Notes: generated by a model from the letters alone, not told the origin. A stretch of DNA of 64,000 bases from Candidatus Nanopelagicales bacterium (GCA_037045355.1 JBAOHO010000009.1:124001-188000), one strand, 5' to 3'; counted from the stretch's first letter, positions 14,039 through 23,701 are shown. Numbers and translations are program-made.

Positions 14039-16048
14039 CTACTTCTTCTGGCGGAAGCCCACTGTCATCCATGACCCGTAGCCCACGGCGTTCGCTGCCT
14101 GGACCTGGACGTTGTACTTGGCGCGCTTTCGCATGCCCTTGAGGGTTCGCTTCGTACTTGTCTGCTCATGCCAGGATCGGTAGTTCGTCTTGCGGTTGGG
14201 CTTCGTCCACCGGATCCGGTACTTCACGATCGGGGAACTCCCTGTGGCGCTTGGTGGTCGCCACGAGATCTGCACCTTGCGCTTGCGGAAGTTGCTCGCC
14301 TTGAGACGGTTCACGACGCCCGGCTTGCTGATGAGCGGCGGGGGCGTGGTGGGCTGAGTGGTCGGCGCTGTAGTGGGAGTAGTGGTCGGGGTCGTTGTGG
14401 GAGCGGCGGTGGGTCTCGACGTGGGTGAGGCGCCATCCGTGTAGGTGTAACCGCCGGCCAGCGAGCCGGACGCCGTATCCGGATTGGTCACAGTCACGGC
14501 CACCGCTCCGGCCGCATGGGCCGGAGTGGAGCACGTAATGCTCGTGGTCGAGACAACGGTGGGGGAGGTGCAAGCGGAGCCACCCAGGGACACCGTGGCA
14601 CCGCTGAGGAACCCGGTTCCCGTCACAGTGACTGGAGTACCGCCGCTCGTTCCACCCGAAGCCGGGGACACGGCCGTGACCGATGGCGCGGTTCCCACCA
14701 GGATTCCCGTGTTCGACTGCGCGATCCGGCTCGTCCCATCGGATCGTGTCCAGGTTGCCACGGCGGTGATTCCATCAGCTGACAAACTCACCCCGGGGGG
14801 CGATGGCGCCCCACCGGTCGCCGACACGGTTACCGGAGTCTGCCAGGTACCTGTGGTACCGCTGACCTCCGCGGCCGCGGTCTGGATCACCGTGTCCGAC
14901 TGCCGCCAGATCACGACGGATCGGCCTCCCGAAGCCGACATCTGCACCTGCGGCACTGCGGCGCCGGACCCGACGACAGCTGTGATGGATCCCCACGTAC
15001 CGGTGTTGCCGTTGACGGTTCCCACCCGGGACTGCAGCACCCCGTTGCGGTCCCATGTGGCGATGACGCGATCTCCGGCGGAGGCTGCCGCGACTGTGAC
15101 GTTGGCCGCGTCCTGGCCCGGTGCGCTGAGTTCGGTCATCGGGCCCCAGTCGGCTGCTATTCCGCTGATCGTTGCCGAGCGGGACTGGGCGATGATGTGC
15201 GAGCCGTTGCTTCGCAACCAGGTGGCAGTGGCGGTGACCCCATCGTCGGAGAGTGTGGTGCCGGCCCGTTCGGCGCTCCCACCCGGCGCGGACAACGTGG
15301 TGGCCGTTCCCCACGTCGCTGCTGCTCCGGCCACAGTCGCCACAGCGGACTCCACGACGCTGTCGCGTCGCCAGGCAGCGATTGCAGCAGCCCCATCGTC
15401 GGACACCCGGATCACGGGACGGGATGCGCTTCCCGCCGGGGAGATGTTAGTCACGCCACCCTCCCACGATGCGTCGTTCCCGCTGATGGTGCTGGACGCG
15501 GATCGGATTCGAGTGGTTCCCGGATCGACCCACACCGCGGTCGCCCGGTCGCCCGCGGCGGACAGAGCGACATCGGGGTCGGTAAAGCCTGGGGGCAACA
15601 CGCCGGAAACTGTGCGGGTGATGCCCCAAGTCGCCGAGTTGCCTGACACCGTTGCCGACCGTGCCCTGATGAAATCCCCAGCACCGCCATCCCACACAAC
15701 TGTGGCGTGGGTACCGTCGGTGTCCAGGGCGACTGCGGGGGGTTCGGCGGTCGAAGCAGCGAAGTCCTCCAAGGGACCCCAGGTCGCGGTGCCCCCGGAC
15801 ATAGTCGCAACCCGGGCCTGAATTACGCCGCCCCGTAGCCACACTGCGATCGCCCGGCTGCCGTCCGCCGAGATCTCGATCTGCGGATCCGTGGCGTCGA
15901 CTCCGGTCGAGGACAGATCGGTGACCGAGCCCCACGAGCTGCTCACGTCCGCTCCACCAGACGAAGGTGCCAGCAGCAGCAGACTGGCAGTGAGAGCAAA
16001 CACCACCGAGAGCGCCAGAGGACGTCTCAGGCCCATCGTCAACCTCAA
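14039..16048 (-). CDS. Secreted repeat protein with IPT/TIG and fibronectin type III domains
   Basis: This is a 669-residue protein. A signal peptide (residues 1-33, hydrophobic LALSVVFALTASLLLLAPS) precedes about eight degenerate repeats of some 50 residues. The consensus is SADG..A.AVW.R....IQSR.ATVSG..ATWG..T.LSA.G, like a beta-propeller or sialidase-type blade array, across residues 35-430. An IPT/TIG domain follows (APSVTAVSPASGGTSGGTPV near 435), then a Thr/Pro linker (TTTPTTTPTTAPTTQPTTPP), then an FN3 domain with a basic end. This is the build of an extracellular binding or adhesion protein. No enzyme motif is seen. It converges with the LON-domain gene. Confidence 0.8.
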   Translation of the reverse strand: MRLTMGLRRPLALSVVFALTASLLLLAPSSGGADVSSSWGSVTDLSSTGVDATDPQIEISADGSRAIAVWLRGGVIQARVATMSGGTATWGPLEDFAASTAEPPAVALDTDGTHATVVWDGGAGDFIRARSATVSGNSATWGITRTVSGVLPPGFTDPDVALSAAGDRATAVWVDPGTTRIRSASSTISGNDASWEGGVTNISPAGSASRPVIRVSDDGAAAIAAWRRDSVVESAVATVAGAAATWGTATTLSAPGGSAERAGTTLSDDGVTATATWLRSNGSHIIAQSRSATISGIAADWGPMTELSAPGQDAANVTVAAASAGDRVIATWDRNGVLQSRVGTVNGNTGTWGSITAVVGSGAAVPQVQMSASGGRSVVIWRQSDTVIQTAAAEVSGTTGTWQTPVTVSATGGAPSPPGVSLSADGITAVATWTRSDGTSRIAQSNTGILVGTAPSVTAVSPASGGTSGGTPVTVTGTGFLSGATVSLGGSACTSPTVVSTTSITCSTPAHAAGAVAVTVTNPDTASGSLAGGYTYTDGASPTSRPTAAPTTTPTTTPTTAPTTQPTTPPPLISKPGVVNRLKASNFRKRKVQISWRPPSATGSSPIVKYRIRWTKPNRKTNYRSWHEQTSTKRTLKGMRKRAKYNVQVQAANAVGYGSWMTVGFRQKK

Positions 16049-16202
16049 TCCGCAGACGTCTGTTCATACCGCCCAGGGGAACCCCTCAGGCGGCAACCTC
16101 CACCATAAGGCGTGATCCGCGGCGCGAGGTCCATGACAGGCGCCTCCCATGCCCGTGCCTGTCCGGCAGGAAGCCCGCTCGCGGCTCTCATAAGGTGGGC
16201 CC

Positions 16203-17636
16203 ATGACCGTTGAATATCCCGTAGCCGGACAGTGGACAGCCGGAACCTCGTCGCGACAGGTGCTGTCGCCCTTCGACGGGTCCCTCATCGCCGAGGTGCC
16301 CGCATTCAGTGGGGCCGATGTGGACGCCGCTGTGGCTGCGGCCGACAACGCGATGGCCACGTCCCCCTTGGCGACCCACGAGAGGGCGGCCATCCTCGAC
16401 CGAGCGGCCCAGTTGCTGGCGGGGCGCCAAGAGGACTTCGCGTACGACCTGGCTCGGGAGGCCGCCAAACCCCTCACCCAAGCGCGCATCGAGGTCCAGC
16501 GAGCGGTGTCGACCCTGACTTTCTGCGCCGCGGAGGCGCGCACGTTCACCGGTGAGATGGTTCCCATGGACGCGGCGCCGTCGGGGGTGGATCATCTCGG
16601 TTTCGTGATGCGGGTTCCGATCGGGGTGGTAGGAGCCATCAGCCCGTTCAACTTCCCCCTCAATCTTGTGGCGCACAAGGTCGGTCCGGCCATCGCCGCC
16701 GGGTGCGCTGTGGTCGTGAAACCTGCCAGTCAGACCCCCCTGTCGGCTCTGAACCTGGCCAAGGTCCTGTTCGAGGCGGGTCTGCCGTTGGAGTACCTCA
16801 GCGTGGTTCCCGGCAGCGGGGGTACGGTCGGCGACGCCTTGGTGCGCAATCCGGATGTCGCACTCATCTCGTTCACGGGTTCTCCGGAAGTCGGCTGGGG
16901 AATTCGTGCGGAGGCCCCCCGCAAGCGAGTCGGACTGGAACTGGGCAACAACTCCCCGTTGATCATCTGCGCCGACGGCGACTGGAAGGCAGCTGCCGCG
17001 GCCGTGCGACTCGCCGGGTTCTCGCACGCGGGACAGTCCTGCATCTCGACGCAACGCATCTTGGTGGAGGACTCGATCAAGGACGATTTCGTGGCGGAAC
17101 TCGTGCGGCAGGTGTCGACCCTCGTCGTCGGTGACCCGCTCGCCGATACGACGGAAGTCTCCGCCCTGATCGACAAGGCCAACACCGACCGGGTCAAGTC
17201 CTGGGTCGAATCCGCGACGGCCAATGGGGCCACGGTCGCGGCCGGCGGCACGGTCACCCCCGAGGGTCATCTGAATCCCACGATTCTGGTGGACGCCCAA
17301 CCCGACGACGACGTGTGCGCCCATGAGATCTTCGGACCCGTGGTCGTCGTGCGCGGCTTCACCGACGTGGCAGCGGCACTGGCCGAGGCCAACGACTCCC
17401 ACTACGGCCTCCAGGCGGCGATCTTCACGGCGAACATCAACACCGCGCTCTGGGCTGCCAAGGGCCTGGACTACGGGGGAGTGCTCATCAACGAGGTGCC
17501 GACGTGGCGCGCGGACCACATGCCCTATGGCGGCCTGCGCGATTCCGGTAACACCCGCGAGGGTCCCGGCTGGGCGATTCGGGAGATGACCGAAGAGCGG
17601 CTCGTCGTCATCAAGACAGGAGCCGGACCCGCCTGA
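16203..17636 (+). CDS. NAD(P)-dependent aldehyde dehydrogenase
   Basis: This is a 477-residue enzyme of normal family length. It has the cofactor-binding GAISPFNFPLNLVAHKVGPA and VVVKPASQTPLSAL, the Rossmann turn FTGSPEVGW, the general-base Glu in LELGNNSPL near residue 247 and the nucleophilic Cys in HAGQSCIS near residue 280. The C-terminal HEIFGPVVVV and GGVLINEVPTWR complete the fold. It oxidises an aldehyde to the acid. PSGVDHLGFVMRVPIGVVGA resembles lactaldehyde or non-phosphorylating glyceraldehyde-3-phosphate dehydrogenases, but the substrate is not certain. It stands alone with short gaps on both sides. Confidence 0.92.
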   Translation: MTVEYPVAGQWTAGTSSRQVLSPFDGSLIAEVPAFSGADVDAAVAAADNAMATSPLATHERAAILDRAAQLLAGRQEDFAYDLAREAAKPLTQARIEVQRAVSTLTFCAAEARTFTGEMVPMDAAPSGVDHLGFVMRVPIGVVGAISPFNFPLNLVAHKVGPAIAAGCAVVVKPASQTPLSALNLAKVLFEAGLPLEYLSVVPGSGGTVGDALVRNPDVALISFTGSPEVGWGIRAEAPRKRVGLELGNNSPLIICADGDWKAAAAAVRLAGFSHAGQSCISTQRILVEDSIKDDFVAELVRQVSTLVVGDPLADTTEVSALIDKANTDRVKSWVESATANGATVAAGGTVTPEGHLNPTILVDAQPDDDVCAHEIFGPVVVVRGFTDVAAALAEANDSHYGLQAAIFTANINTALWAAKGLDYGGVLINEVPTWRADHMPYGGLRDSGNTREGPGWAIREMTEERLVVIKTGAGPA

Positions 17637-17756
17637 CAGCTCGTTGCCGTCAGCCCCTGCCACGACGGCCCGATCAACCGGCTCCCACGACCTCTGACGG
17701 ATGAATTTCGGCCGGGATTCACCTGCGCGTCGGTGCTACCGTGGCACGAATCACAG

Positions 17757-19739
17757 ATGAACGGCGGGTTAACAACTGTGCAGGTGGCGGCCGGCAGCGG
17801 ACTGATGGGACGACTGCCCATCGCGTCATGGTTGCCGCGTTATCGCCGCGCCTACATCGCCGGCGATCTGCTCGCCGGACTGGTCGTCGCAGCGCTGGCG
17901 ATCCCCCAGGCACTGGGTTACGCGGGTATCGCCGGTGTGCCGGTCATCGTGGGCTTGTACGCCATCCCGTTCGCGCTGGTCGCCTACGCCGTGTTCGGCT
18001 CGTCCCCGCACCTTGTGGTCGGACCGGTGTCCACGGTCTCGGTGCTGTCCGGGGCACTGGTCGCCGACCTGGCCCAAGGAGATCCCGGGCAGGTCGTGGC
18101 GTTGACGAGTGCATTGGCCATCGGCGCAGGACTCGGTTTGATCATCGGGGGCGTGGCCAAACTGGGCTGGGCGGCCGAGTTCCTGTCACGGCCCATCGTC
18201 ACCGGATTCGTCTTCGGGCTCGTCCTGCTGATCATCATCGGTGAGATTCCCAGTCTCCTGGGGATGCCGCCGGCGACCGGGGACATATTCGGCAAGATCG
18301 GCTCGATCCTCACGTCGATCGGGGACATCCAGCCGCTCACCGCAGCGATTGGAATCACGGCTCTGGTGGTCCTGTTCCTCGGTGCCCACTTCGTGCCGCG
18401 GGTTCCTTGGGGCTTGATCGTTCTGATCGTCGGAATTGCGTTGTCCGCGGCCTTGGCGTGGTCGCAGGCGGGTGTCGTCGTGGTCGGCGCTGTCCCTCAA
18501 GGATTGCCACCGATCGGGTTGCCGCACATCTCCGGCGACCAGATCCCGCCCGTGATCGTCGGCGGGTTGTCCATGGCCATGGTGGGGCTCGCGGAAGGTC
18601 TCAGCGCGGCCCGCATCTTCGCCGCCCGTGAGGGTTACAGCATCAACACGAACCAAGAGCTGGTCGGTACCGGTGTGGCGAACCTCGCGGCCGGGGTCTC
18701 CGGGGGGATGGGTGTGGCCGGGTCACTGTCCAAGACCGCCGCCTCACGCCGCTCGGGTGGACATAGCCAGATGACTGGCCTCTTCGGTGCCGCGATCGTC
18801 CTGCTTGTTCTGGCCTTCCTCACCGAGTACCTGGCGCCGTTGCCGCGCGCGATCCTGTCCGCAATCGTCATCCAGGCCGTGTGGGGTCTGATGGACCTGC
18901 GCGCGCTGCGCCGTTATCAGCTCATCAGACGAAACGACTTCAACTCCTCGATCGCCGCGATGGTCGGCGTCTTGATCCTCGGGCCGCTCTACGGGCTCCT
19001 GGCCGCCGTGGGGCTGGCCGTTCTCGGGCTCGTCTACCGGTCCAGCCGCGCTGACGTGGACATCATGGGCAAGGTGCCCGACGAGAAGGCCGCGTGGGGC
19101 AGCATCGACAACCACCCCGAGCGGCGCACGTACGACGGGGTCCTTGTCATCAGGCTCGACGCCCCGCTGTTCTGGGCGAACTCGACCGAGATCGCCGATC
19201 GCTTGCTGGCCGAAGTCGACGCCAACGCCGACACGCAGGCGCTGGTGTTGGACCTCGAAGCCACGAGCCAACTGGACACCACCAGCATCGACACCCTCGA
19301 GTTGCTGCTGACCCGGTTGCGAGAACGTCAGATCGACCTGTACCTGGTGCGCGTGTTCTATCGCGCCCGCAGGGTCTTGGCCAAGTCGGGCTTCATCACC
19401 GAACTCGGCGAGGACCACATGTGGCACAGCATCGCCGCCGGTGTCCGTGCGGCCCGCAAGGACGCGCACCTGAAGACCAAGAGTCATGCCCAGCCCGAAG
19501 ACGAGCCGAACGGCGACGAGCTGAACGGCGACGAGCTGAACGGCGACCTGCACAACAGCGAGGAGGACGACGACAACGGGGACCCGAGTTCCGAACACAT
19601 AGCCACGGGCAGTCGTGCCCGCCACAACGGCGATGACGATGACGATGACGATGACGACGGCACCTCCGGTCCAGTACCACGAGGCGGTTACCAAGACCCG
19701 TTCCCGACCCGGCGCCGGTTCTTGTTCTGGCGGCGGTGA
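17757..19739 (+). CDS. SulP-family anion transporter with STAS domain and acidic tail
   Basis: From ATG 17757 (an upstream GTG at 17733 is possible; neither has a clear ribosome site) this gives 660 residues. The SulP core spans about 20-430 with some 12-14 membrane segments (AGDLLAGLVVAALAIPQALG near the front, VGPVSTVSVLSGALVAD, then SLSKTAASRRSGGHSQMTGL). A STAS domain follows (YDGVLVIRLDAPLFWANSTE ... LDTTSIDTLELL). The last 95 residues are unusual: DELNGDELNGD repeats, an EEDDD block and nine consecutive Asp, ending in a basic RRRFLFWRR. SulP proteins import sulfate, bicarbonate or related anions. The substrate cannot be told from sequence. Confidence 0.93.
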   Translation: MNGGLTTVQVAAGSGLMGRLPIASWLPRYRRAYIAGDLLAGLVVAALAIPQALGYAGIAGVPVIVGLYAIPFALVAYAVFGSSPHLVVGPVSTVSVLSGALVADLAQGDPGQVVALTSALAIGAGLGLIIGGVAKLGWAAEFLSRPIVTGFVFGLVLLIIIGEIPSLLGMPPATGDIFGKIGSILTSIGDIQPLTAAIGITALVVLFLGAHFVPRVPWGLIVLIVGIALSAALAWSQAGVVVVGAVPQGLPPIGLPHISGDQIPPVIVGGLSMAMVGLAEGLSAARIFAAREGYSINTNQELVGTGVANLAAGVSGGMGVAGSLSKTAASRRSGGHSQMTGLFGAAIVLLVLAFLTEYLAPLPRAILSAIVIQAVWGLMDLRALRRYQLIRRNDFNSSIAAMVGVLILGPLYGLLAAVGLAVLGLVYRSSRADVDIMGKVPDEKAAWGSIDNHPERRTYDGVLVIRLDAPLFWANSTEIADRLLAEVDANADTQALVLDLEATSQLDTTSIDTLELLLTRLRERQIDLYLVRVFYRARRVLAKSGFITELGEDHMWHSIAAGVRAARKDAHLKTKSHAQPEDEPNGDELNGDELNGDLHNSEEDDDNGDPSSEHIATGSRARHNGDDDDDDDDDGTSGPVPRGGYQDPFPTRRRFLFWRR

Positions 19740-19783
19740 CGCCGACGGGTCGAGGCGTTGATCGCGGCAGTCTGCCACCGGAC

Positions 19784-20245
19784 TTACGGCCAGTAGCCGT
19801 GCAGTCGGGCGTAACGGGTGAGGACCACCGCGGCCACCACCGTGCCCGTGACCAGGGTGGTCCACGGCAGCACGTAGGCCAGCACCACCGCCGCAACTGC
19901 GAGCAGGGCCATGACCACCAGCAGTCCATGTCCGATTTCGGAGGCGTCGGCGCGCGGGGACCGGATTCCCTCTCCCTGGGAGGCCATGCGCGCCTCGGCT
20001 CGAGCCGCTGCTGCCCGAATCGCCCGCTCGGTGTCGTAGCGCCGCCGCTGCTCGGGGTCCGACAGGACCAGATACGCGACGTGAACCGAACGGAACCTGT
20101 CCTGATCGCCGCCGACATCCGGGTGCGTGGCGCGCGCAGCGCGATGCCAGGCAGCCTGGATATGGCCGTCGTCTGCGTCAGGGGCCACGCCCAGGACGGC
20201 ATAGAGATCGCCGGGCACTGAGGCCCACAGGTCTGTCTTCGCCAT
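19784..20245 (-). CDS. Membrane-anchored J-domain protein
   Basis: This is a 153-residue protein. Residues 12-75 are a J domain (DLYAVLGVAPDADDGHIQAA) with the invariant HPD at 41-43 (ATHPDVGGD) and AYLVLSDPEQRRRYD. A helical linker is followed by two membrane segments at about 105-145 (GLLVVMALLAVAAVVLAYV, TLVTGTVVAAVVLT). J domains stimulate the ATPase of DnaK-type Hsp70. The membrane anchor suggests recruitment of DnaK to the membrane. It lacks the zinc and substrate domains of DnaJ. It converges with the SulP gene and is divergent from the aminotransferase. Confidence 0.88.
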   Translation of the reverse strand: MAKTDLWASVPGDLYAVLGVAPDADDGHIQAAWHRAARATHPDVGGDQDRFRSVHVAYLVLSDPEQRRRYDTERAIRAAAARAEARMASQGEGIRSPRADASEIGHGLLVVMALLAVAAVVLAYVLPWTTLVTGTVVAAVVLTRYARLHGYWP

Positions 20246-20317
20246 GACTTCTCGAGTGTCCCACCTCGGCGGGCTCGCAGTACGTTGACTCCAGCAGAGT
20301 CACCGAGAGGAACCCCC

Positions 20318-21670
20318 GTGAGCATCGATCGACAGCGACTGGCCGAGCACCTGACGCAGGAGCGGGATCTGCACGTCCAGCGCACACCGAAATCCCGCGC
20401 CCTGTTCGAGCGGGCCGATCACCTGTTCGGGCGCGTCCCGATGACCTGGATGAACAAATGGTCCGGTGGCTACCCCTTGTACCTGGCCGGTGCGCACGGC
20501 AACCGCATCACCGACGTCGACGGCAACGAGTACGTCGATTTCGCGCTGGGAGACACCGGCGCAATGGCAGGGCACTCCCCGAAGCCAACCGTCGCCGCTG
20601 TGGAGAAGCGCATCGGTCAAGAAGGTGGGATCACCACGATGATGCCGACCGAAGACGCGGAGTGGGTCGCCGCCGAGCTCACGCGCCGATTCGGGATGCC
20701 CCTGTGGTCTTTCAGCCTGACCGCGACCGACGCCAATCGATGGGCCTTGCGGATCGCCCGCATGGTGACCGGGCGTTCGAAGGTCATGGCGTTCTCGTAC
20801 TGCTATCACGGCTCGGTCGACGAGACTTTCGTGATCACGGGTGCCGATGGGGGTGCGGCACCGCGCGGGGGCAACGTCGGTCCTGCCGTCCCGATCGACC
20901 AGACGACGCGGGTCGCGGAGTTCAACGACCTGGCATCGGTCGAGGCAGGATTGGCGCACGGCGACGTCGCGGTGTTGATCATGGAACCGGCGCTGACCAA
21001 CATCGGAATCGTGCTGCCGGAACCCGGGTTCCTGGACGGCGTGCGGGACCTGTGCGACCAGTACGGAACCCTGCTCCTCATCGACGAGACCCACACGATT
21101 TCGGCTGGTCCGGGAGGTTGCACCGCTGCGTGGGGGCTGCGGCCGGACATCTTCGTGATCGGGAAGAGCATCGGTGGCGGAATCCCCACGGGGGCCTATG
21201 GGATCACGCAGGCTTTGGCCGACGCCGTGGCAACTCGGGAGGATGCGGACCTTGTGGACGTCGGGGGCGTCGGAGGCACCCTGGCGGGCAACGTCTTGTC
21301 GACGGCGGCCATGCGAGCAACGCTGGGAGATGTTCTGACGGACGAGGCATTCGCCCACATGATCGAGCTGGCGACTCGGTTCCGGGACGGGGTCGAGCAG
21401 GTCTTGAGCCAGTACCTGGTTCCCTGGTCGATCGAGCAGTTGGGTGCTCGCGCCGAATACCGGTTCTGCTCTCCGGCACCTCGCAGCGGCAGCGAGTCCG
21501 CTGCTGCCCACGACGACGACCTCGAGGAGTACCTGCATCTCTTCTTGTCGAACCGAGGTGTACTGATCACCCCGTTCCACAACATGGCGCTCATGTGTCC
21601 GCAGACCACCGCGGTCGACGTCGACCTCCATTCGCTGCTGTTCGGCGAAGCGGTGGCGCAGATCGCCTGA
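20318..21670 (+). CDS. Class III (glutamate-1-semialdehyde 2,1-aminomutase-like) aminotransferase
   Basis: GTG 20318 is chosen for its GAGAGGA ribosome site; the product is 450 residues. It shows YLAGAHGNRITDVDGNEYVD, GDTGAMAGHSPKPTVAAVE, the PLP-contact region AFSYCYHGSVDETF, LLLIDETHTISAGPGG with the PLP-binding Asp, and the Schiff-base lysine in VIGKSIGGGIPTGAYG near residue 282. It belongs to the fold-type I class III group close to glutamate-1-semialdehyde aminomutase. Being outside a heme operon and with a divergent sequence (SLTATDANRWALRIARMVTG), it more probably acts on another amino compound. The next gene, a WS/DGAT, follows after 56 bp on the same strand. Confidence 0.85.
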   Translation: MSIDRQRLAEHLTQERDLHVQRTPKSRALFERADHLFGRVPMTWMNKWSGGYPLYLAGAHGNRITDVDGNEYVDFALGDTGAMAGHSPKPTVAAVEKRIGQEGGITTMMPTEDAEWVAAELTRRFGMPLWSFSLTATDANRWALRIARMVTGRSKVMAFSYCYHGSVDETFVITGADGGAAPRGGNVGPAVPIDQTTRVAEFNDLASVEAGLAHGDVAVLIMEPALTNIGIVLPEPGFLDGVRDLCDQYGTLLLIDETHTISAGPGGCTAAWGLRPDIFVIGKSIGGGIPTGAYGITQALADAVATREDADLVDVGGVGGTLAGNVLSTAAMRATLGDVLTDEAFAHMIELATRFRDGVEQVLSQYLVPWSIEQLGARAEYRFCSPAPRSGSESAAAHDDDLEEYLHLFLSNRGVLITPFHNMALMCPQTTAVDVDLHSLLFGEAVAQIA

Positions 21671-21726
21671 CGGGCGGCGACGCGCTTCGCACGCGCCATA
21701 GACTGAGAGCGGTCCGGGAGGGCGTC

Positions 21727-23262
21727 ATGAGCAATGTCACCAGTGTCCAGATGGGTGTCCAGGACGCCCTGTGGCTGACGATGGATCGGCCCAACAACCT
21801 GATGGTTGTGGATGGAGCCATGGTCCTGGGTAAGCAGGTCGATCTCGAACAGGTCCGAGCGGTCTACGAGCACGCGCTCGGGCGCTTCCCGGTATTCCAG
21901 CGCAAGGCGGTCCCCGCTGGGATGGGTTGGGTGTGGCAGGACGACCCCTACTTCTCGATCGACCGGCACCTGTCCGAGGCGACGCTCCCGCAGCCGGCGG
22001 ACATGCGCGCTCTGCAGCAGTTTCTCGCCGATCAGCGCACCGCGCCATTACCGAAAGACCGGCCCCTGTGGCGCGCCTACCTGATCGAGGAGATGAATCT
22101 CGCTGACGGCACTGTCGGATCGGCGATCGTCAATCGGTTCCACCACGCAATTGCCGATGGGGTGCGCCTGACGCAGGTCATGCTGGGCTTGTGTGAACTC
22201 GACGAGTCGGCCAAGCCGGTGACGGTGGCCAAGCCACCCGCCGAGCAAGGTCCGCTGGACCTGGTAGCCGGTCTCGCGGGCACGGCGCGTTCGACCGCCG
22301 GCGCCGCGACTCGATTCCTGGGCAAGGCGGGTGTGGGCGCAGCCTCCGACATCGCGCACGCAGTCACCCATCCGATGGAGACTGTCTCCGGGCTTCCCGG
22401 CAAGGCGGTCGGTGCGCCAGGTGCTGTACTGCACGGTGTCGAGGACGGCGTGGAACTGTTGCGGCATCCAGATCATCTGCTGGACGCGATGGACGTGATG
22501 GGCGTCGAGGCGAGTCGCGGCGCCAATGACATGTCGTCGGTGACCAAACTCGCACTCACCTCCAGCGCCAAGACCGTGTGGACGGGCAAGCCCGGCACCA
22601 AGAAGGCCATCTCCTGGTCAGAACCGATCCCCCTGTCGTTGGTGAAAGAGGTCGGCCGGGCGACCGGTGCCACGGTGAACGATGTCCTCTTGAGTGCTGT
22701 GGCCGGGGGGTTGCGCAACTACCTGCTGGAGCGCGATGCCTACGTGCCCGAGATCAACTGGATGGTGCCGGTCAACCTCAAGCCGTTCGCCGACAACCTG
22801 CCTCCGGACCTCGGCAACTACTTCGCGATCGTGATCCTGCCCATGCCGCTGGACGATGACAAACCCCGCGACCGGCTCGCGACCATGCATCACCGGATGG
22901 ATCGCATCAAGCACTCAGACGAAGCCGTGCTGACCTTTGGCATCCAACGTGTGGTGTCCATGAGTCCTGGACCGGTGGCCTTCTCACTGACCAACTTCTT
23001 CGCCAACAAGGCGGTAGGCGTCCTGACCAACGTGCCCGGGCCACGCGGCGAGATGACGTTCGCAGGCGCCCCTGTGCGACAGGTCGTGGGATTCGCACCG
23101 TGTTCGGGTGACCAGCCGATGACCGCGACCATCTTCAGTTACAACGGCGAGGTCACCGTCGGTTTCGCCACCGACGCGGGCTTGATCCCGGATCCAGAGG
23201 CGCTCGCCGATCTCGTCGTGGCCAGCATCGACGAACTCGCTGAGGCCGTCGGCGTCGGCTGA
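21727..23262 (+). CDS. Wax ester synthase/diacylglycerol acyltransferase (WS/DGAT)
   Basis: ATG 21727 has GGGAGGG four bases upstream; the product is 511 residues. The catalytic HHxxxDG motif is RFHHAIADGVRL near residue 138. The C-terminal half has the family blocks NDVLLSAVAGGLRNYL, MVPVNLKP, LGNYFAIVILPM and the NVPGPRG motif, ending in a beta sheet with GFAPCSGDQPMTATIFSYNG. These enzymes join acyl-CoA to fatty alcohols or diacylglycerol to make storage lipids. Actinobacteria commonly carry several. The linker at 180-270 is Ala/Gly-rich and helical. It may share a transcript with the aminotransferase upstream. Confidence 0.93.
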   Translation: MSNVTSVQMGVQDALWLTMDRPNNLMVVDGAMVLGKQVDLEQVRAVYEHALGRFPVFQRKAVPAGMGWVWQDDPYFSIDRHLSEATLPQPADMRALQQFLADQRTAPLPKDRPLWRAYLIEEMNLADGTVGSAIVNRFHHAIADGVRLTQVMLGLCELDESAKPVTVAKPPAEQGPLDLVAGLAGTARSTAGAATRFLGKAGVGAASDIAHAVTHPMETVSGLPGKAVGAPGAVLHGVEDGVELLRHPDHLLDAMDVMGVEASRGANDMSSVTKLALTSSAKTVWTGKPGTKKAISWSEPIPLSLVKEVGRATGATVNDVLLSAVAGGLRNYLLERDAYVPEINWMVPVNLKPFADNLPPDLGNYFAIVILPMPLDDDKPRDRLATMHHRMDRIKHSDEAVLTFGIQRVVSMSPGPVAFSLTNFFANKAVGVLTNVPGPRGEMTFAGAPVRQVVGFAPCSGDQPMTATIFSYNGEVTVGFATDAGLIPDPEALADLVVASIDELAEAVGVG

Positions 23263-23273
23263 CTCCGGGCTGC

Positions 23274-23654
23274 TCAGGCGATGATCAGGTCATCGTCGCC
23301 CGTGGGCATCTCCAGCGGGCGGTAGGTGTAGAAGAACGTGCACGGAGTGGACGCGTTGTTGGCGGCCTCGTGCGGAACACCCGGCGGGACGTAGACGTAA
23401 GAACCCGGACCGACGTCCTTGCCCATCATGTGGCAGGTCCCATCAAGAATCAGGATGTGGTGATGGGCCGCGTGGTGAGTGTGCTCGGGATTGATCGCCC
23501 CACCATCGATCTGCATCAGACCGAGCACAGTGGCTCCGGACTGCCACAGCACCTTGTGCCGGACCCCGGGTGTCGCGTCGTTGGCGATCCATTCGATCGC
23601 ATCGATGTCTGCAGCACTGTCGACGATGACCCGCCCGAGGTCGTTTCGCTCCAT
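23274..23654 (-). CDS. Cupin-domain protein
   Basis: This is a 126-residue protein from ATG 23654 with an AAGGTGAG ribosome site. It is a single small cupin barrel: motif 1 is INPEHTHHAAHHHILILDG with metal-binding histidines, and motif 2 is GPGSYVYVPPGVPHEAANN. Metal, probably Fe or Mn, is expected. Cupins of this size include dioxygenases, isomerases and sensor proteins, and the substrate is unknown. The leader carries an 18-bp tandem repeat. It converges with the WS/DGAT gene, 11 bp away. Confidence 0.85.
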   Translation of the reverse strand: MERNDLGRVIVDSAADIDAIEWIANDATPGVRHKVLWQSGATVLGLMQIDGGAINPEHTHHAAHHHILILDGTCHMMGKDVGPGSYVYVPPGVPHEAANNASTPCTFFYTYRPLEMPTGDDDLIIA

Positions 23655-23666
23655 CGTTCTCACCTT

Positions 23667-23701
23667 CCTGTCTTCTGCGTCATCCCTGTCTTCTGCGTCA
23701 T
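23667..23701. repeat. 18-bp tandem repeat in the leader of the cupin gene
   Basis: CCTGTCTTCTGCGTCAT occurs at 23667-23683 and 23685-23701 (18-bp period). It lies directly upstream of the cupin ribosome site on the minus strand. Confidence 0.8.

Noticed and set aside
16188..17663. Leftward 491-codon frame opposite the aldehyde dehydrogenase
   Set aside because: His/Gly/Arg-rich shadow composition and no start signals.
20458..21726. Upstream in-frame extension of the WS/DGAT gene
   Set aside because: It overlaps the aminotransferase in another phase with Arg-rich shadow sequence. ATG 21727 has a strong GGGAGGG site.
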